A model generated the notes under the pieces. That model saw only the letters and a program-made list of their open reading frames with translations. It had not been told where the DNA came from and searched no databases. From JAFAMS01 sp963715815 (GTDB lineage: Bacteria; Vulcanimicrobiota; Vulcanimicrobiia; Vulcanimicrobiales; Vulcanimicrobiaceae), in NCBI GenBank assembly GCA_963715815.1, contig OY970278.1, positions 2,046,001 through 2,110,000 on the forward strand: a stretch of DNA of 64,000 nucleotides, read 5' to 3'. Positions 63,569 to 64,000 of the stretch are shown here, in pieces (position 1 is the first letter of the stretch; each line of letters starts with the position of its first letter). The position numbers and the translations under genes are program-made.

Positions 63569-64000
63569 GCGCGCGCTAAGGCCTCGACCTGCGCTTCGTC
63601 CAGCTGCAAATTCGAATAGACGCGTTGCACGTCTTCGTGCTCTTCGAGCGCGTCGAGGAACGCTATCATCTTCCGCAGATTCTCGCCTTCCGCGTGAAGC
63701 GGTTGCTTGGGTTCCATTCCGACATATGCGTCGGTAACCCGCAGTCCCTCGGCGGTCAATGCCTCGCGAATTCTGCCAAGCGCCGTATCTTCTGTGAGGA
63801 TCTCGGAGTGCTCGCCTCCGAAGCGCACGTCGATCACACCGTCGCCGGCAGAGAGTGCCTTCTCGGTGAGGCCGTCTTCATCTAGTTTCGCGCTCTCGAC
63901 ATCCAAGAAACCGCGCGCATCGAACATCCAGCCGACGCTGCCGGTTTCACCGAGATTTCCCTCATTACGCGTAAAGAGGAAGCGGATTTCAGAGGCCGTT
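63565..64000 (-). CDS. YebC/PmpR-family protein, 5' truncated by window end
   Basis: The C-terminal 145 residues of a YebC/PmpR protein; the gene continues beyond the right edge. TASEIRFLFTRNEGNLGETG, then VGWMFDARG is the family signature, and the end contains EPKQPLHAEGENLRKMIAFLDALE. These proteins act as transcription factors or, as recently proposed for YebC, in translation of proline-rich sequences. The stop overlaps the PASTA gene start. Confidence 0.93.
   Translation of the reverse strand, partial: TASEIRFLFTRNEGNLGETGSVGWMFDARGFLDVESAKLDEDGLTEKALSAGDGVIDVRFGGEHSEILTEDTALGRIREALTAEGLRVTDAYVGMEPKQPLHAEGENLRKMIAFLDALEEHEDVQRVYSNLQLDEAQVEALARA

Overview
The window is high-GC DNA from a bacterium with an outer membrane. 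Evidence for the outer membrane is a signal-peptide beta-barrel porin, a substrate-binding protein secreted without a lipobox, and lipobox-bearing beta-helix proteins. It also carries genes typical of Gram-positive lineages: a SigH-type sigma factor, a PASTA protein, a YacL-type PIN/TRAM protein and FakA/DegV. This mix, with CSLREA / choice-of-anchor-Q beta-helix proteins, suggests a deep-branching phylum such as Candidatus Eremiobacterota (WPS-2). That placement is an inference; no 16S gene or tRNA was recognised.

Layout. 1-4816 (minus): rplC-rplD-rplW-rplB-rpsS-rplV-rpsC-rplP-rpmC behind their own promoter. 4873-8834: an RsbW-like ATPase, nicotinamidase and NCS1 permease (plus), then glutaryl-CoA dehydrogenase and an SRPBCC protein (minus). 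8852-13671: rpsL-rpsG-fusA-tuf-rpsJ (minus) with a promoter and a terminator. 13677-15235: msrA relic, SDR and cupin (minus). 15306-22611: DoxX, polar amino-acid ABC transporter, methyl-amino-acid oxidase, leuCD and AlkB (plus). 22634-27746: zinc-ribbon protein, meaB, a gamma-glutamyl cluster and an FAH-fold enzyme. 27885-30827: a 38-aa membrane peptide, porin and pilin-like protein. 30832-36407: a molybdenum hydroxylase operon and signalling proteins. 36473-42780: two tandem giant beta-helix lipoproteins. 42785-46825: rpoC on its own promoter. 46920-49511: a candidate selenoprotein, a response regulator and sigH. 49508-60525: rlmB-cysS-cysE-gltX-ispF-ispD-yacL-hemW-degV-plsX-fakA (minus). 60551-64000: rpmB (plus), then thiL-rpe-PASTA-yebC (minus).

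The housekeeping genes follow the order known from Bacillus (yacL, ispD, ispF, gltX, cysE, cysS, rlmB, sigH ... rpoC ... rpsL, rpsG, fusA, tuf, rpsJ ... rplC), all transcribed leftward. Blocks of accessory DNA split them: about 29 kb between rpoC and rpsL, and 4.2 kb between rpsJ and rplC. rpoB is absent beside rpoC.

The most exciting feature is a 142-codon DUF442 (phosphatase/rhodanese-like) gene at 46920-47348. An in-frame TGA sits exactly at the catalytic cysteine of its HCxxGxR loop, and a SECIS-like hairpin with a GGUC loop follows 20 nt later. This predicts a selenocysteine enzyme translationally coupled to a response regulator. Next are the paired beta-helix lipoproteins carrying strongly basic, histone-like inserts. 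Many genes start inside the previous stop codon (ATGA, GTGA, TTGA, CTGA and possibly ATAG), which reveals thiL and permease N-termini that standard start-codon rules miss.
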